Assembly (NCBI RefSeq): GCF_000471905.2
Contig: NW_006500351.1
Coordinates: forward strand, 3,532,427 to 3,596,426
DNA: 64,000 bases
Reading direction: 5' to 3'
Origin: Amborella trichopoda
Taxonomy: Eukaryota > Streptophyta > Magnoliopsida > Amborellales > Amborellaceae
Shown: positions 1-11,884 of the stretch, piece by piece
Position numbering within the stretch: the stretch's first letter is position 1
Layout of the letters: every line of letters begins with the position of its first letter
Translations under genes and position numbers: made by a program
Notes under the pieces: model-generated
Told to the model about the DNA's origin: nothing
The model's input: only the letters and a program-made list of their open reading frames with translations
Database searches by the model: none

Positions 1-833
1 AATTTTATCATAACATGTAATTTTGTTGTAAAATATTCTTAGTATTATCTTAAAATATATTTTCATACCTAATTAGAAAATTTTAAATTCCAAAAATGGC
101 TAATATCATGTAGATCTATAAATATATGAAAATTTTGAAAATGGACGGTCTGGATAATGTGTTGCAAGATGCACTATTTCCGAGATTCAAAGACTTTTTT
201 TTTTTATATTCATAGATCTCGATGTTGAGATGATTGATTAGAGGGCTTTTTCAACATGAAAACATTTTCGATAGATTTACGAAGTGCATATTTGATTCTA
301 CATTTTAAGGTTGCGACTTTATATAGACTTTTCCCATGTCTTTTGCTCCACTTAAAATCCCCACCCAACAAATCTCTATTTTTATGTTATATTATTTTAT
401 TTATTTTGAATTTTTTTGGACAAGGAGTTTAGACCGATCTAGACTAGATCGAAATCACTTATCCAACAATCAGACACGGATTATAGGTGAATGATCCGCG
501 CCGCCGATCCAAATTTTAAAACAGTTGTAGAAACCGAGGTGTTCCAACCGTTCCTCGCTCGTATGTTTCAGCCCACCTGCCTAATTCTCAGTACCTTGTC
601 ATCTGCTCTTCACCTTGCTTTAACAGCCCATCTCCAAGAAAGCAACAAAAGGAGACACAAATAAATCATTTTGTTCCTTCAGTGGCCAATGTGATTAAAG
701 GAATCAAATCTCTTTGTTCGTTCGTTAAGTCCCACGTCTATGTGCACAGACCCCCCAACAGAATGGGGATGTTGCCGAGGACACTATCAGACGAACACTA
801 AACTTCATTTCTTCCAAAACTAATACAAGAGAG
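1..833. other. AT-rich 5' flank of the PADRE gene
   Basis: No coding region is supported here. The sequence is AT-rich with poly-T runs near 195 and 410. It would hold the promoter of the gene that starts at 908, but I cannot pick a TATA box with confidence: a TTTATATAG string near 317 lies almost 600 bases upstream of the ATG. The short open frames on the minus strand overlap the real gene and have no recognisable similarity. Confidence 0.5.
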
Positions 834-843
834 ATGAAATGTA

Positions 844-878
844 AAACCCTAAAAGCGCTTTGGATCCAAAACCCTAAA
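844..878 (+). promoter_or_regulatory. Two telo-box-like motifs in a 25-bp direct repeat
   Basis: AAACCCTAAA occurs at 844-853 and again at 869-878. Each is followed by a CTTTGGATCC string, so the unit is a 25-bp tandem duplication lying 30-64 bases before the ATG at 908. AAACCCTAAA is the plant telo-box, a motif known near the transcription start of many housekeeping and growth-related plant genes. Its role here is inferred from position only. Confidence 0.5.
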
Positions 879-907
879 AGGACTTTGGATCCAACAGTTA
901 GAGAGAG

Positions 908-1522
908 ATGGTGGGGTTGTCGAGGTGGCTGTGCAGTAGCAGCACCGCGAAGATGGTGCTCAAGATTGTGCACCCAGGGGGCAGGGTCGAGCTTCATGAA
1001 CACCCGATTCTTGCGGCCGAAATCATGTATAGGAACCCCAGATGTTGTGTTGCTCACCCAACAGTCTTCCAACAGCCATGGGCTGTCGTCGAACCCGAAA
1101 CACTACTCATGCTCGGCCAGAAGTTTTACTTAGTCCCCATCTCCACGATCCGAAAGCTGCAGCGTGCATCTCTAAAGCCTTCTTCTTCTTCTACATCACC
1201 TCTTCGCCTTGCTTCTCCTCTGCCATATGAAGAGACTAAACAAGTGGAAAAGGAGAGACCCAATTGTTGCGACTTCCCAATCTCGAACTCTGAGAGGCCA
1301 TCTGGGAATTACTCAAATGGTAGTTGTTTTACTTGTTTGTTTAGAGGGAAAGAGCTCTTTCCAGTGGATTATACATGTCTTGAAAATGGTTGTATCAAAG
1401 AGAAAGGATCCAACAAGAGAGAAACAGTGAAAGAGAACTCGAGGAAAGTTGTGAGAGTTTATAGTCCTGTGGTCCAGTGGCAACCTGGCCTCGAGGGCAT
1501 AAACGAAGAGACTCCTTTGTAA
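908..1522 (+). CDS. PADRE (DUF4228) domain protein, 204 aa, intact
   Basis: This is the only intact host gene I can support. The protein has a short basic, Cys-containing N terminus (MVGLSRWLCSS), then from residue 16 the PADRE core: VLKIVHPGGRVELHE, AAEIMYRNPRCCVAHP, the FQQPWAVVEP stretch, and MLGQKFYLVPISTIRKLQR ending near residue 86. A Ser-rich, low-complexity middle follows, and then the usual C-terminal block with WQPGLEGINE. The length of about 200 residues and the single exon are normal for the family. PADRE proteins are plant-specific; many are induced by pathogen or abiotic stress, and their biochemical role is unknown. An internal ATG at residue 16 is possible, but the first ATG keeps an N terminus typical of the family. 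The stop is TAA at 1520-1522, with AATAAG-type polyadenylation sequence near 1618. Confidence 0.85.
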   Translation: MVGLSRWLCSSSTAKMVLKIVHPGGRVELHEHPILAAEIMYRNPRCCVAHPTVFQQPWAVVEPETLLMLGQKFYLVPISTIRKLQRASLKPSSSSTSPLRLASPLPYEETKQVEKERPNCCDFPISNSERPSGNYSNGSCFTCLFRGKELFPVDYTCLENGCIKEKGSNKRETVKENSRKVVRVYSPVVQWQPGLEGINEETPL

Positions 1523-1835
1523 CTTATATTTCCTTCTCTGGTCTAGTCTGTTATGGTCTGTGTATAAAAATTACAGATTGAAATCTCTATCTTTATACTT
1601 TACATGATCCTATGTTGAATAATAAGATCATCCATGTTTTCGTCGTCCACAGTAGTGTTTGCAAAATCTAGCGGTTCAAATCGGAACTGCCCGGTTAGAT
1701 CGGAGCCGGCTTCGGTTTGGGCTAGTTTTTGTGATTGGAGTCGGTTTCAGTTTAAAAAAAATTCAAAAAAAAGTTATATAAAATCCCATAAAATAAGGGA
1801 TTTGTTTGTAATGTGTTTTTTAATGCTTTTCATCA
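1523..1835. other. 3' flank of the PADRE gene
   Basis: This is the presumed 3' UTR and AT-rich spacer, with an AATAATAAG string near 1618 that could serve as a polyadenylation signal. A short open frame from 1634 has no recognisable similarity and runs into the foldback element, so it is not called. Confidence 0.4.
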
Positions 1836-2208
1836 TTTTGGAAAGAGTGATTTACGTACCGATCATAAAATATTAGGTAAAATGCAAAATTCTCCACTTA
1901 TATGCAGAAATTACAAAGAAGGTCGATCAACCCACTTTTATTTATTTATTTATTTTAAAGTTGTCCCTCGGTCAACCTAAATTTTAATTTTTTTTTTTTA
2001 AAGTTTTTTTGTTAGTAAGGCATTGGCCTACTGATAGAAAAACAAAAAATAACTAAAAAAAAAAAAAAAAAATTCAGGTTGATTGTGGGGCAATTTTGGA
2101 AAAAAAAAGGGAGTTGACCAACATTCTTTGTAATTTCTGCATATAAATGGAGCATTTCATAATTTACCTAAAATTTTATGGTCCATATGTAAATCACTCT
2201 TTTGGAAA
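1836..2208. mobile_element. Foldback MITE with about 150-bp inverted arms
   Basis: The left arm (about 1836-1985) and the right arm (about 2065-2208) are imperfect inverted copies of each other. Shared blocks, reading inward, are AAAGAGTGATTTAC at the ends, then CATAAAAT, TTTAGGTAAA, TATATGCAGAAATTACAAAG and GTCAACC/GTTGACC. The middle is T- and A-rich. There is no ORF. This is the structure of a non-autonomous miniature inverted-repeat element. I could not define the target-site duplication, so the superfamily is open; Mutator-like is a guess. Confidence 0.7.
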
Positions 2209-3402
2209 AGACTAGATAGTGTTTTCGCCATTAATACTTATTTTTACATTTTCTCTCTTTTTTGGAATATTTCAAAAATCTATTTCTTAAAATCTATTTT
2301 TTTGACTAATTTTCAACTTCATTTGGATGTGCTTTGTTTAATCATGCTTTAGATAGATTTTTCATATTTTTCTAGATTTGGTTTGTATTTTGTTTTTATT
2401 TTTTTTACACTTTTTTTTATCAGCCAGTCTTGATTGGTTAGGCCAGTCTAAGCAGTGGGTTTATTGGTCGCTCGTTACTAGCCCTTGGCCAGTTTTCGAG
2501 GCCGGTTGGATTTTTGAACACTAGGTATATCGTCGATATTTGGATACATGTTAATAATATTAATATTAAATTTTCAGGAGCAACATATCCGTACACTATT
2601 TAAAGAAAAGGGAAAGTTGGAGTTTTAGATTATATTAATTACTTTCACGCTAAGAACTCAATGAGATTAAAAAAAAAAAAAATCAAAATTCTTAAAATAT
2701 TAATATAAAAAAAGTGTTCATATTTGTTTCAACGCCTATAAGTGATTTGCTACAGTGTTTCGCCTCCGTCAGGACATGCTATGTCTGTGACGGTTTTGCC
2801 TAAAAACTGCCATGGATTTACGAGAGCTGTGGCGGTCCCTGTATATTTTTTGCTTCCTTTTTCATAAAAATATCTTGCTTTGGACATGCTATATCTGTGA
2901 CAGACTGCCACATACATGCTATGTCCGTGACGGTCTTTAATATACGCCGCTCGAAAAAATCAGAAGGTGTCCACCCTATGGCAAAAATACTGTTCATTTT
3001 CACCCATAAGAGCATTTTGTAGTCTCTTCCTATGTTTAATATGTTAATATGGCGCAACAACCCATGAACGCGCTTGTCCATGCTACATTGCCTGTCACTA
3101 AGGTGAATAACTCCATGCAATATAAGCAATAATTGCCTGATCTAAACCCCTTCAAGTTAGCCAATTAGTTTTGTTAAGAGAAATTTATAAGTGGACTAGA
3201 AAAGAAATGCAATATTGTGAAATGCTCCATATTTAAACTTTTTTTTGTTCCCACTTTACCCTTAACTACAAGAACTCTCAAAGCACAAAAAGATAATTTA
3301 TTTGGGAAGTTTGAAAGTCTAACTCCCTACCCATCAAGAATGCTAAAAATATGATTTTTTAGGTGGTACAAAAGTTGGGACTTTTGAACTACCAAAAACA
3401 TA
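2209..3402. other. AT-rich intergenic spacer with a small repeat cluster
   Basis: No gene is recognised. At 2772-2935 the string ACATGCTATGTCTGTGACGG and close variants occur three times, near 2773, 2882 and 2911. Each contains the small palindrome GACATGCTATGTC or a near form. The minus-strand frame across this block (to 3129) resembles no family I know. Confidence 0.35.
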
Positions 3403-4700
3403 TGTTAAGAATCAATTAGTGTGCGCATGGAAAAATTTTGGCGCAATTTTCTCTTAAAATTTCACAAAATTAAATTTCAATAGAGCTAACTAATTAACTG
3501 ATTTCGATCTAAAATTTGCAGAGAGAAATTAGTTAATTAAATCCCAAGAATTTTAAATCAAAATCTCTCCAAAATTGAATCCATGAATTATGAATTAAAA
3601 GCTCATACTTAAGGATCAAATAGAACTCAAAATCTCATGAATTGTGGAGGTAAGAGGCAACAATGCATTGTTGTAAATGAACATTTACCACCACCAAAAG
3701 CTCCATAGAAGAATGACTTGATGATGAATTCTCCAAAACTTAAATCATCATGGATCGAGGGTTTCACCTCCAAGTCTGAGATGAAGTTTCAATCTCACTT
3801 TCTCTTACTAAATGCTGGTACTCTTCTCCTATCCTTCTCACTCGTACGAATCATCTCATAATATGGAGAAGGAAAGAACCACATGAAAGGTGTACCACTA
3901 TGCAGAATAAGAAAGTGAGGAAAGAGAGGTCTCTCTCAAAGTCTTTGCATTATGTAGAGAAGGAGAGCTTAAATGGTGGAATGAGGCACTTATGGAGAGT
4001 CAATTTTCCCTCTTAAATGAGCAACCAACAGTGTATTTATAGGCTAGTGTAGAGATTTTTTTAGATGAATTAATCTTGGTTATTAAAGTCAATCAATGAG
4101 AGCGGCTTAATCCTAGCCGCCCATTACTTATCATGTTATCTTAATAAGTGGATGAGATTTAACATCGTTATCCTCACATAAAACCCTAATTTACACTTTC
4201 TTCATTAATCTCAATTTCAAATTCAGTTCACATTCTACTAGTTTCCATAATTGTATATGCTAAGTCACTCGATTAAAATGAGAAAGCAGAGGGAGAGGGT
4301 TTATTTTGCACGAACTCTAGAATCAATTTGAATTTAATAATTTCCTCCAATTCCATGTTTATATGCATGTGCACCAAATCATATGATGCTCCACAGGATA
4401 GATGGTTATATACCTAATTCTATACAGGCCTACATTAAACATGTTCAATCATAATCTCAAACCCTATACCCCTTCTAGAAGATTACTCTATGTGCATGCA
4501 ACCACCAATTCCACACATTAAACATGTACAACCATTTCTCAATTTCAGAGAAATACTCCATAATTGAAAATAGTTCAATTTTTTTTCACAAATGGCAAGT
4601 AGGTTCCTATTAGGGGGTGACATCATCCCTATGCCATGTCAGTCTCATGTGGCATCGAATGGCTATTTTGGGTCTCACAAGTGGGCCATAGGGGGCACAA
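3403..4700 (-). mobile_element. Probable old solo LTR, minus orientation
   Basis: TGTTAAGAATC at 3403 would be the complement of a typical LTR end (GATTCTTAACA). A minus-strand TATA box, CCTATAAATACAC, is the complement of 4031-4043. No coding region lies next to it. The right boundary is not visible, and 4700 is a placeholder. The interval 4700-5570 holds only AT-rich sequence with no recognised gene. Low confidence. Confidence 0.3.
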
Positions 4701-5569
4701 TCTTTCATTGTTATATATAAAAAGAATTTCTTAAAGCTCAATTTTTCGTCAAGAAATTTCCAAAAAATTTCTCAAAAACCGCAAAAATCCTATAAGAATT
4801 CTTCATCATGTTTATATAATTTGGTATCATATATGTTATTTAATGAGGGAAATTTGTATCTCATGGAAATGAATTGGGCATTGGAGGACTCCAATTGACT
4901 AGTCCGAGAATCCAAAGTCACCTTCTAAGAATGACCCACCAAACCTATAATCCAGAGTTTCAAGCAAGGGCTCATGCTTGTCTTATCAAATTCAATCCAA
5001 TAAATGGCTCAGCATTCTCAGGTTGTGGTGGATTATTGGTGCACCACTATGGACATGCACTTTGGTGGATGAGCGGATCCTTTCTCGACACATGTGCATT
5101 TCTTTTTCAGGTTGATCAACATGGAGGAGTAGCTTCCCATTTACGACTGGATCAATACGGAGTGGCTTCCCATGAAAAGGTTATAAGGTCAGGTACTTAG
5201 GCTTATGTCCTCTCAAAGCCTTAAGCTTCTCATACAAGGCTAAAAATCATATAAAATACTCGAGATCATATAACCACCAATTGATCACAACCAATATCAC
5301 ACACAATGCCCTAGCCACCTAATGCAGGGATATAAAAATAAACATAAAATAAAAAATAAAATTAAATGGCCAAGAGATTATATCCTCTCTCTCCACCAAC
5401 ATCTCTACAAAGAAGGACCTCTTCTCTTTCAATACAATCTAAGGAAAAATAAAAAAACAAAAAATAGAAAACTAAACTCTATCTCTCCCTTATCTCTTAA
5501 AAACATAATTTAACCAACTCAACCACGTTAATCCTTATCTATTTTGTTTATGCTCCAATTTGTGCTGAT

Positions 5570-6787
5570 CTCTTAGATGAGATCAACTCAAATATTTACA
5601 AAACTAAGTTAATTTATGAAAAATTAAAGAAAGTGGGGTCGATTGAATTATGGGCTCAGAAACAACACATATTTGATTCTTTCTTGAGTCCACTAGAGGT
5701 GCCACCTTCAAGATCTATGTATATTTCTTCAAAAATATTGCTAAATTTTACTAACTTAATGAATAACAAAAAATTACAGGAAAGTAAACTAAATTAATGA
5801 AGAAAATACACTAAAATTAAAGAGAAAAAGAAATACTTACCTTAGGAACTCGAAACCTAGAGTTTTGGGATTGGATCAAGCCGCCTTTTTTGTGTCAACA
5901 TTTCCTTTTGGATGCATCTTGCTTGGTGGAATTGGTACATCTAAGGTTCTTTCACTTAGATCTCGGGTTCCTAAGGCTTCAGAAAAGGCTAGAGATTTTT
6001 AGATTGGGTTTACCTAGGCTTTTCTAGGGGTTTGGAGAATGTTTTCTTTAGTTTTCTAAGGTTTTTAGGATCTTCTAATGTCAAATCTGAATTTTGGATT
6101 TCTAGGGTTTCTGGGGAATTTTCCCTATTCTTTTCGATTTTTTTTTTAATTTTCTAAGGCTTTATTCTATTTTCTAGAATTTATTGAGTATTTTCCTAAT
6201 TTCAAATTTCCTAGGGATGCAATGTATTTTCTAAGGATTTTTCAATCCTCTTTTGCAGGGGTTTTTCATATTAATTTTGGTATGTTTTTTATGGGGTATT
6301 TATACATTGAAGTAGGGTTAAAATTGAAATCAGATCAGTTCGATCCCAGGGTTTAGATTGAATAAAAAAACTCAAATTTCAGATTTTTACTGACTTTGAA
6401 TAATTCAAACGTATATGGAAAAAAGGGTTGGGCTAGGCCTTGACCCATCAGGCTACCGAGGCGCGAAGCCTCGTGCGGCATGATGAGGGTTGTGTCACGC
6501 GGCCCTTGTACGAGGCTGGCCCAACGCATAGTGCAGTACGTGGCACAGGTAGGGGTATTTTCATCATTTCCCCCTAATCCAACTTTGCCTTTAGCGTATT
6601 TGTGTGATTCTTAGACTGTTGAAAAGCTCTTGGGGTCTACTTTGATCTGGGATAGGTTCCTAGTAGTTTTGGGATAATTTAACTTGGTTTAGTTGTACTA
6701 CGGTCTACTAGGATATGTGTGGTCCTTGGGAGTCAGAATCAAGCTTTTAGGAGTTACCTTACTCATAATTTCAAGGGGGCATCTACA
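5570..6787 (-). mobile_element. 3' LTR of Ty3/gypsy element D (minus strand)
   Basis: On the minus strand the LTR begins TGTAGATGCCCCC at 6787, directly after a polypurine tract (GCTAAAGAGGGGCAAC, complement of 6788-6803). A minus TATA box, GTATAAATAC, is the complement of 6296-6305. A GC-rich block at about 6450-6550 interrupts otherwise AT-rich sequence. The LTR end near 5570 is an estimate. The orientation matches the minus-strand RNase H and integrase at 13.6-11.9 kb, so I read this as the 3' LTR of that element. Confidence 0.55.
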
Positions 6788-6828
6788 GTTGCCCCTCTTT
6801 AGCATTCACCTGGAGTACCAGGTGAATG
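6788..6828 (-). promoter_or_regulatory. Polypurine tract and 11-bp perfect hairpin at the LTR edge
   Basis: The polypurine tract that would prime plus-strand DNA synthesis lies at 6788-6803. Overlapping its outer edge is a perfect stem-loop: CATTCACCTGG at 6803-6813, loop AGTA, and CCAGGTGAATG at 6818-6828. The pairing is read directly from the sequence. A role in priming or packaging is not known. Confidence 0.6.
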
Positions 6829-9230
6829 ACAAATAAGTAGACACCTGGAACACGATTGAAAGGAATATTTCTAAGGAGTCATTCTTTTGAATAACCAGTA
6901 CCCTTTGGGTTGGTATTACACTGATGGATGCTTTTCATCTGTAAGACATAAAATTGAAACTGTACCCCAATGGCAATTAATAGGAGTTATGCTATCTTTG
7001 AGTCAGTGGCACCCCTTGCTGAGGTCATCCCAATGCTACTTAGGACGCCAGTGTAGTCATCTCCAACTTTAAACCTTTTTCTTGGGGTCTGTTTTTCCAA
7101 TTGAATAGGAATCTTATTTAGAAGAAATGATTGATGAATTCTTGGCTAATTGAACTTATTTTTCGCCTTCAATTTTAATTCTAAGGATCCATAGGTTCAA
7201 GCTTGAGTCTTGGGAACCCATGGGTTGATTTTTTTTTTCTTAAGGGTTTGTAGCGCGGTATCCGGGATCTAGTGGTGGCGTAAACATCCTGTCCAAGCTT
7301 TCTAGAAACTCATTCATGTTTTAAAACATTTTAGAAGATTTTGAATATTGGTAAGGCTTTGAAATGGATACGAAGTTCCGGGATACTTTTTAACCACAGA
7401 AATTAAGGCTTTTGAAAACTTCACAGGACCTGTAGGGGAAGTTTTGAAGATAGGTGAGAAATTTGAAATTTTTTGGTGTTGGTTAGCCTTTTAAGCTAGT
7501 GCAACCATTGAGCCCTTTGAGCAGTTTTACTTCATATAGTGATGGCCATTCTTTTACCTACCCCGAAATTTTTTGTCACAGGGGTTTGACATTGAACTTG
7601 ATTGGGTACTTGATCTTTTGGTCATCATACGGGTTAGACATCTTCTTGTCTTGACTCTTTTACGGGGCGTTTGAGTTTCATGTTTTTTTGGACTTCTTTC
7701 AACTAAATTTGAATGGTGAGCCACTTTGGCTGGTGTCACCTTGGAGTTATGTGAATCTGAACATGATTAGATGAAGGCTGTTTAAAATTTTTGATTTTTT
7801 GGGGTGTATCAGACACAATGGGGGACTTCTCTAACTGTTCAGGGCTTCATTTGGAGCTGATTTCACTCTCTTATGAGTGTTGAATATTGATTCCTCATTT
7901 TCTTGATTTTTCCTTCTTTTTTCCATTTTTTTTAGTGGGTGTGGGGTGAACCACCACCTTTACCCTCTTCTCTTTTTCTTCTTTTCATTTTTCAGGAATT
8001 TTCAAAAAAAAAAAAAATATCACTTTCCCTCCTCATCTCCAGTTTGGTTCTCTCTCTCTCTCATAGATTTGAGAGTTCAGGATCCAAGGACCCCTACTAC
8101 TCTGTGATCTTTCATCACTTCAAAGGTTCTTTGGCAGCATTTTCTCCCTTTTCCACTATGGATTTGTCTCCTTGAGTCTTCAATCTCTAGATCCATACTA
8201 GATATGGCATCTTAGTAGCAATGGTGGGCCGAGGATCGACACATTTCCGTTCGAAGGGGCATGTTAGCTATGCAACTTTCTTGTTTCCTGGTGCTTCCTA
8301 GTCACATTTCCCTTCATTTTTGTTTATTTTAATGAAATTCTCTAGGTTTTTAATTATCATGAAGCTTAGAAAACTTAGAACATGGGAATCCATTGTATGG
8401 ATTTGCTTCTTTTGACTACAAACTAGCTTATGAAACTGTGCATACCAGGTGTTCGATAGCATGTTTCAATGAACGTTTTCATCTCTTTTGGTCATGCACT
8501 GTATGGAAAATTTATTTATTTTGATATTCTGAGTATGCATGTTTGATCTTGGTGCATGAAACCGTTCATTTTTATTGTCTTGAGTAGTGCGCCATTTTTA
8601 TCGTGACTTGTAGAGTCGTGCAAGTGGGCACTTTCATGATTTTCTTTTTGTGTTCTAGTTGACTAATTTTCCTGTTCCAAGACTGTAGCATGATTATTTC
8701 CCGTGCTAAATTCATGTTTTTCCCCACTTTAAAGAATTCTGAGCATGTTTGATATATTTTCCATGTTGGGAAAATAGGCTTCCTGTATGTTTTTACATTT
8801 GAAAATTCTATGGTGGAGCGTCAGTCACGTGATAATGTGATCTTTAAACTTAGTTTAGGATTCATTTTTATGATGAATTTTATCAAGATATCACACATTT
8901 TCCCTAGGACAATTCGCCTTAGGCGAATCATCAAAAATTACCAAATTGCCCCTATTTCAGGGCTACGACAAATGTCACTCTATGGTGATCTTGGGAGTGA
9001 ATTTTTCTTCATTTTATTTCCTTTTCTCTTCAGAAATCATTTGTTACTCACCCTAGGACATCTAGCCTTGGGTAAATTACTGAGCCCTGCATTTTTTTTG
9101 AATTTGGCTAGAGCTCTTCTCCAAAACTATAGTCGTGATATTTCTTTTCTTTTTTTTCCTATGATGATTTATTTTGTTTGAAAATTATATTGTAGAGACC
9201 TTATGTCACTTGTACACTATTAGGAGATAG
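6829..9230 (+). other. Upstream region of the antisense PMD gene of element D
   Basis: No coding region is supported. The stretch is T-rich, with a CT-rich patch at 7960-8060 that resembles a plant 5' leader. By analogy with elements B and C it should contain the promoter and long leader of the plus-strand PMD gene at 9.2-11.0 kb. I did not find a convincing TATA box. The plus frame at 8810-9181 is hydrophobic and T-rich with no recognised domain. Confidence 0.35.
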
Positions 9231-9239
9231 GTTGAGCTT

Positions 9240-11020
9240 CTACCTCTAGTCCAGGTGCAGACCCTAGCTATGATAAGTCGATGGAAGACGTGTAGGATCT
9301 GACCATTCATCATTGATCACTCTCTTCTTACTTAGTTCTGTCTTTAATGGAAATTGAAGACAAACTCTATTCCTGTCCCAACTGGGGAGATGTGTCCCAC
9401 CATTGAGTACATGGTAAGGACAATGGGAGTTAGGGGAGATGGAAAGCCCTTTGTTTTAGTATCCCTCCAGAGGAGCGAGTGGATCATCGTGAGGCCATTA
9501 AGGACCTCTTAGGAGTTTCGCCCCCTCTTGAGAGCAAGAAGAAGGGGAGGGATCATATATATCTCAACTGTCTTCAGAATAATTTTGGACGGGGAGTGTA
9601 GGTGAGAATGCATTCTCTAATAGGTAGTCTGGAGGAAGGTCGCAGAGGGTACCATCTCCTTCCCTTGAAGACATATTGGGCGATGATGATTAGTCAAGGA
9701 GGTAGGTCGCAGAGGGTACCATCTCCTTCCATTGAGGACATATAGGGTGATGATGATGAGGATGATGAGGAGGTTGATGAGGGTGTTCAAGCTGGGGGGG
9801 GCGAGGAGGAGGACCACTCTTCGAATGAGGAGACAACGTGAGTGTGGGTTTTTTCAATAGCTAGGTGCGATCTTTTCATTGTCCCAGTGGATATGGAGGT
9901 AGTGCATAGTCCGATGTATTTAGAGGAAGTCTAGGAGCATAGGGTATTTTTGATGTTCATATTTTGTGACTTTCTCTTTGCTGACGGTCGAAGGGATGGG
10001 CCAAATAGAAGATGGACTAGGCTACTATAGATTTGGAATACCCGGAGAAGGTTGCTTGAGCAATTGTCATACTTGCTTGGCTCTTCAGGGCTCTGCGTAA
10101 GATTGCTGCAAAGGATGTGACTTATGCTGGAGGATGTTCGATCTTCCTTTAAGTACGTGAAAGCTCTTTTTGTCTAATTCGTTTTGTAAGTATTTCCTGT
10201 AATCTTTGTAGATAGGTTGGATCCAGGTTTAGGCCTGGGTGCATGTCGCTATTTCTCATCCCATCCCGGGTGAGTTTGTCAAGCGGTTCCCCCATGTTTA
10301 TAGGTGGTCTTTGGAGTTGTGGAGACTGAATCACTTTACCCATATCCTTTCTTCTCCCTGTTTATTGGTACTAGGACTAAGCAGGAGGTTAGTCAAATTC
10401 CCCTTTGATTATCTTTCCTTCCTATTCTTTTGAGATTCATGGATCACTTGATTGTGTGTATTTCTTCCCTTTATTAGATTTCCTAGGTTACTCTTGTAGA
10501 GGATAGAGCTGCTGTTTATGAGGAGGCCGTCCATTTTTTCTCACAAGCACTCACTTGATCTGTAAGGATGTGGTGGAGACTTATCATCTTGAGTGGGTGT
10601 TGCAGTTTGGGCACCCAGCTGGTCCGTACTCCCTGATGCATGCCCCTAGTGATTCGAGTGGGCTCTGAGGAAGAGTATTTGTAAGAGCTTCATGGATAGA
10701 AAAGTCAGTCACATGCTCAAATACGAGCTGAGTGAGGAGGATGCAATAGTACCCTTGGCCGTGTATGAGAGATTTAGGGCTTCTGGGAGGAATATCATAT
10801 ATCTCTCTTCTCACAATTAGGAGATCATGGAGAGGTTAGGTACAAGTATCCCCTGTGAGCAGGTCAATGGTAAGGTGGCACATTTGAGGAGCCGACTAGA
10901 GTATATAGCACAATCTTGGGACTATGCTATGGCACATAGTATGGATGTGCAAGCTCATCTTGAGGCTACGACTGTCACTCTTCAGAGATTAGAGGAGAGA
11001 TCGGGCACATCTTGAGTTGG
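9240..11020 (+). pseudogene. Plant mobile domain (PMD) protein pseudogene, element D
   Basis: Read across several frames, this stretch shows PMD-type sequence. Near 9420-9560 lies a block with KPFVLVSPPEERVDH and KDLLGVSPPLE. An acidic segment follows (9.64-9.84 kb). Near 9930-10010 is FLMFIFCDFLFADGRRDG, matching the RAFLLYLLG...FPD block of PMD proteins. Near 10030-10140 is AIVILAWLFRALRKIA followed by GGC, matching the AxLAxLYRELC...GGC block. ISHPIPGEFVKRFPHVYRW comes next, near 10250. A helical tail (10827-11015) ends it. In-frame stops and frameshifts are frequent. PMDs are transposon-derived domains carried by several plant mobile elements. This copy is antisense to the minus-strand pol that follows, and the two are tail to tail. 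Confidence 0.6.
9638..9771 (+). repeat. 67-bp tandem duplication in the acidic segment of PMD-D
   Basis: GGTCGCAGAGGGTACCATCT starts at 9638 and again at 9705, a period of 67 bases. Each unit encodes a short basic stretch followed by Ser/Pro and then acidic residues. The run of GATGAT codons after the second unit gives an Asp/Glu-rich tail. Confidence 0.7.
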
Positions 11021-11790
11021 AGTTGATGCAGGTCTCTCAGACTCAGACCCAATCTTCTTGTACAGGTTCTTCTTAGGTTGTTCCTCATGCAATCATGATG
11101 TGATCATATTATGTAAGAGTCTCACGTGAGTGCAAGGCTAGTAGGTCTGTTTTTACTTTTTGCTTTATATCTTTTCTCCTCGTTTATCATACTATTTCAT
11201 ATTTCTGAGTGCTTTTTCTTTTGTATTTTCTTCAGGATGTGTATAGGAGGCAGTCAGATCTTTTAACTGGCAGTTCATTGAGATGATTTGCTAGTTCCCA
11301 CTGGTGAGTTCGGCACTCGAGCACGCTAGTGGTGATCCGACACAAGCAGTTTGTGGCTAGAGGGTAGTCTTGGGAAGACAACAGATCCCTGCTCTCTTAT
11401 AGCTTCAAGAGGCAATGGTGAGCGTAGTGTGCGCTCGAGGACTAGCAAGCAGGAGGCAACCAATGGCTTTTAGGCCAACTCGAGAGATGAGGACTCAGCT
11501 CCTGTTATATTTATCTTCTTTTATGTTATACACATGTACATTCCTTTTCCTTTCTTTTTGGTTCATGATGTACGAAAAACCTTTTGTATGCATATATACT
11601 TTTTCATTCTTGGTTTCCATATATTCATGGTTGTAACTTCTATTTTGTGGTTTCTTTTTGCGTCACTAAGATTTTTTGGTACCATGATCTCTTTTTTTTT
11701 TTTAATTTCTTTTTGAGATCAAATTCTTTTTATTTGTTTTTTTATTTTCTCACTTTTCTTTTGGAATCCCTAAGCAGAGGAGATCAATAC
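11021..11790. other. Junction between convergent PMD and pol of element D
   Basis: No gene is supported between the end of the plus-strand PMD pseudogene and the minus-strand pol. The sequence is T-rich on the plus strand, especially 11500-11760, and the short frames here are low-complexity Phe/Leu-rich translations. Confidence 0.4.
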
Positions 11791-11791
11791 A

Positions 11792-11842
11792 TACACACAC
11801 ACACACACACACAGACATATATATATATATATATATATATAT
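11792..11842. repeat. Compound microsatellite (CA)n-(TA)n
   Basis: A CA run at 11792-11812 is followed by a short GACA bridge and a TA run at 11816-11842. Simple sequence only. Confidence 0.9.
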
Positions 11843-11884
11843 TGTTTTTTCTTTTGTTTCTTCTCAGGAACAATATTTTTTAAG

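Noticed and set aside
2818..3129. Minus-strand ORF of 103 residues
   Set aside because: No recognisable family, and it overlaps the short repeat cluster at 2.77-2.94 kb.
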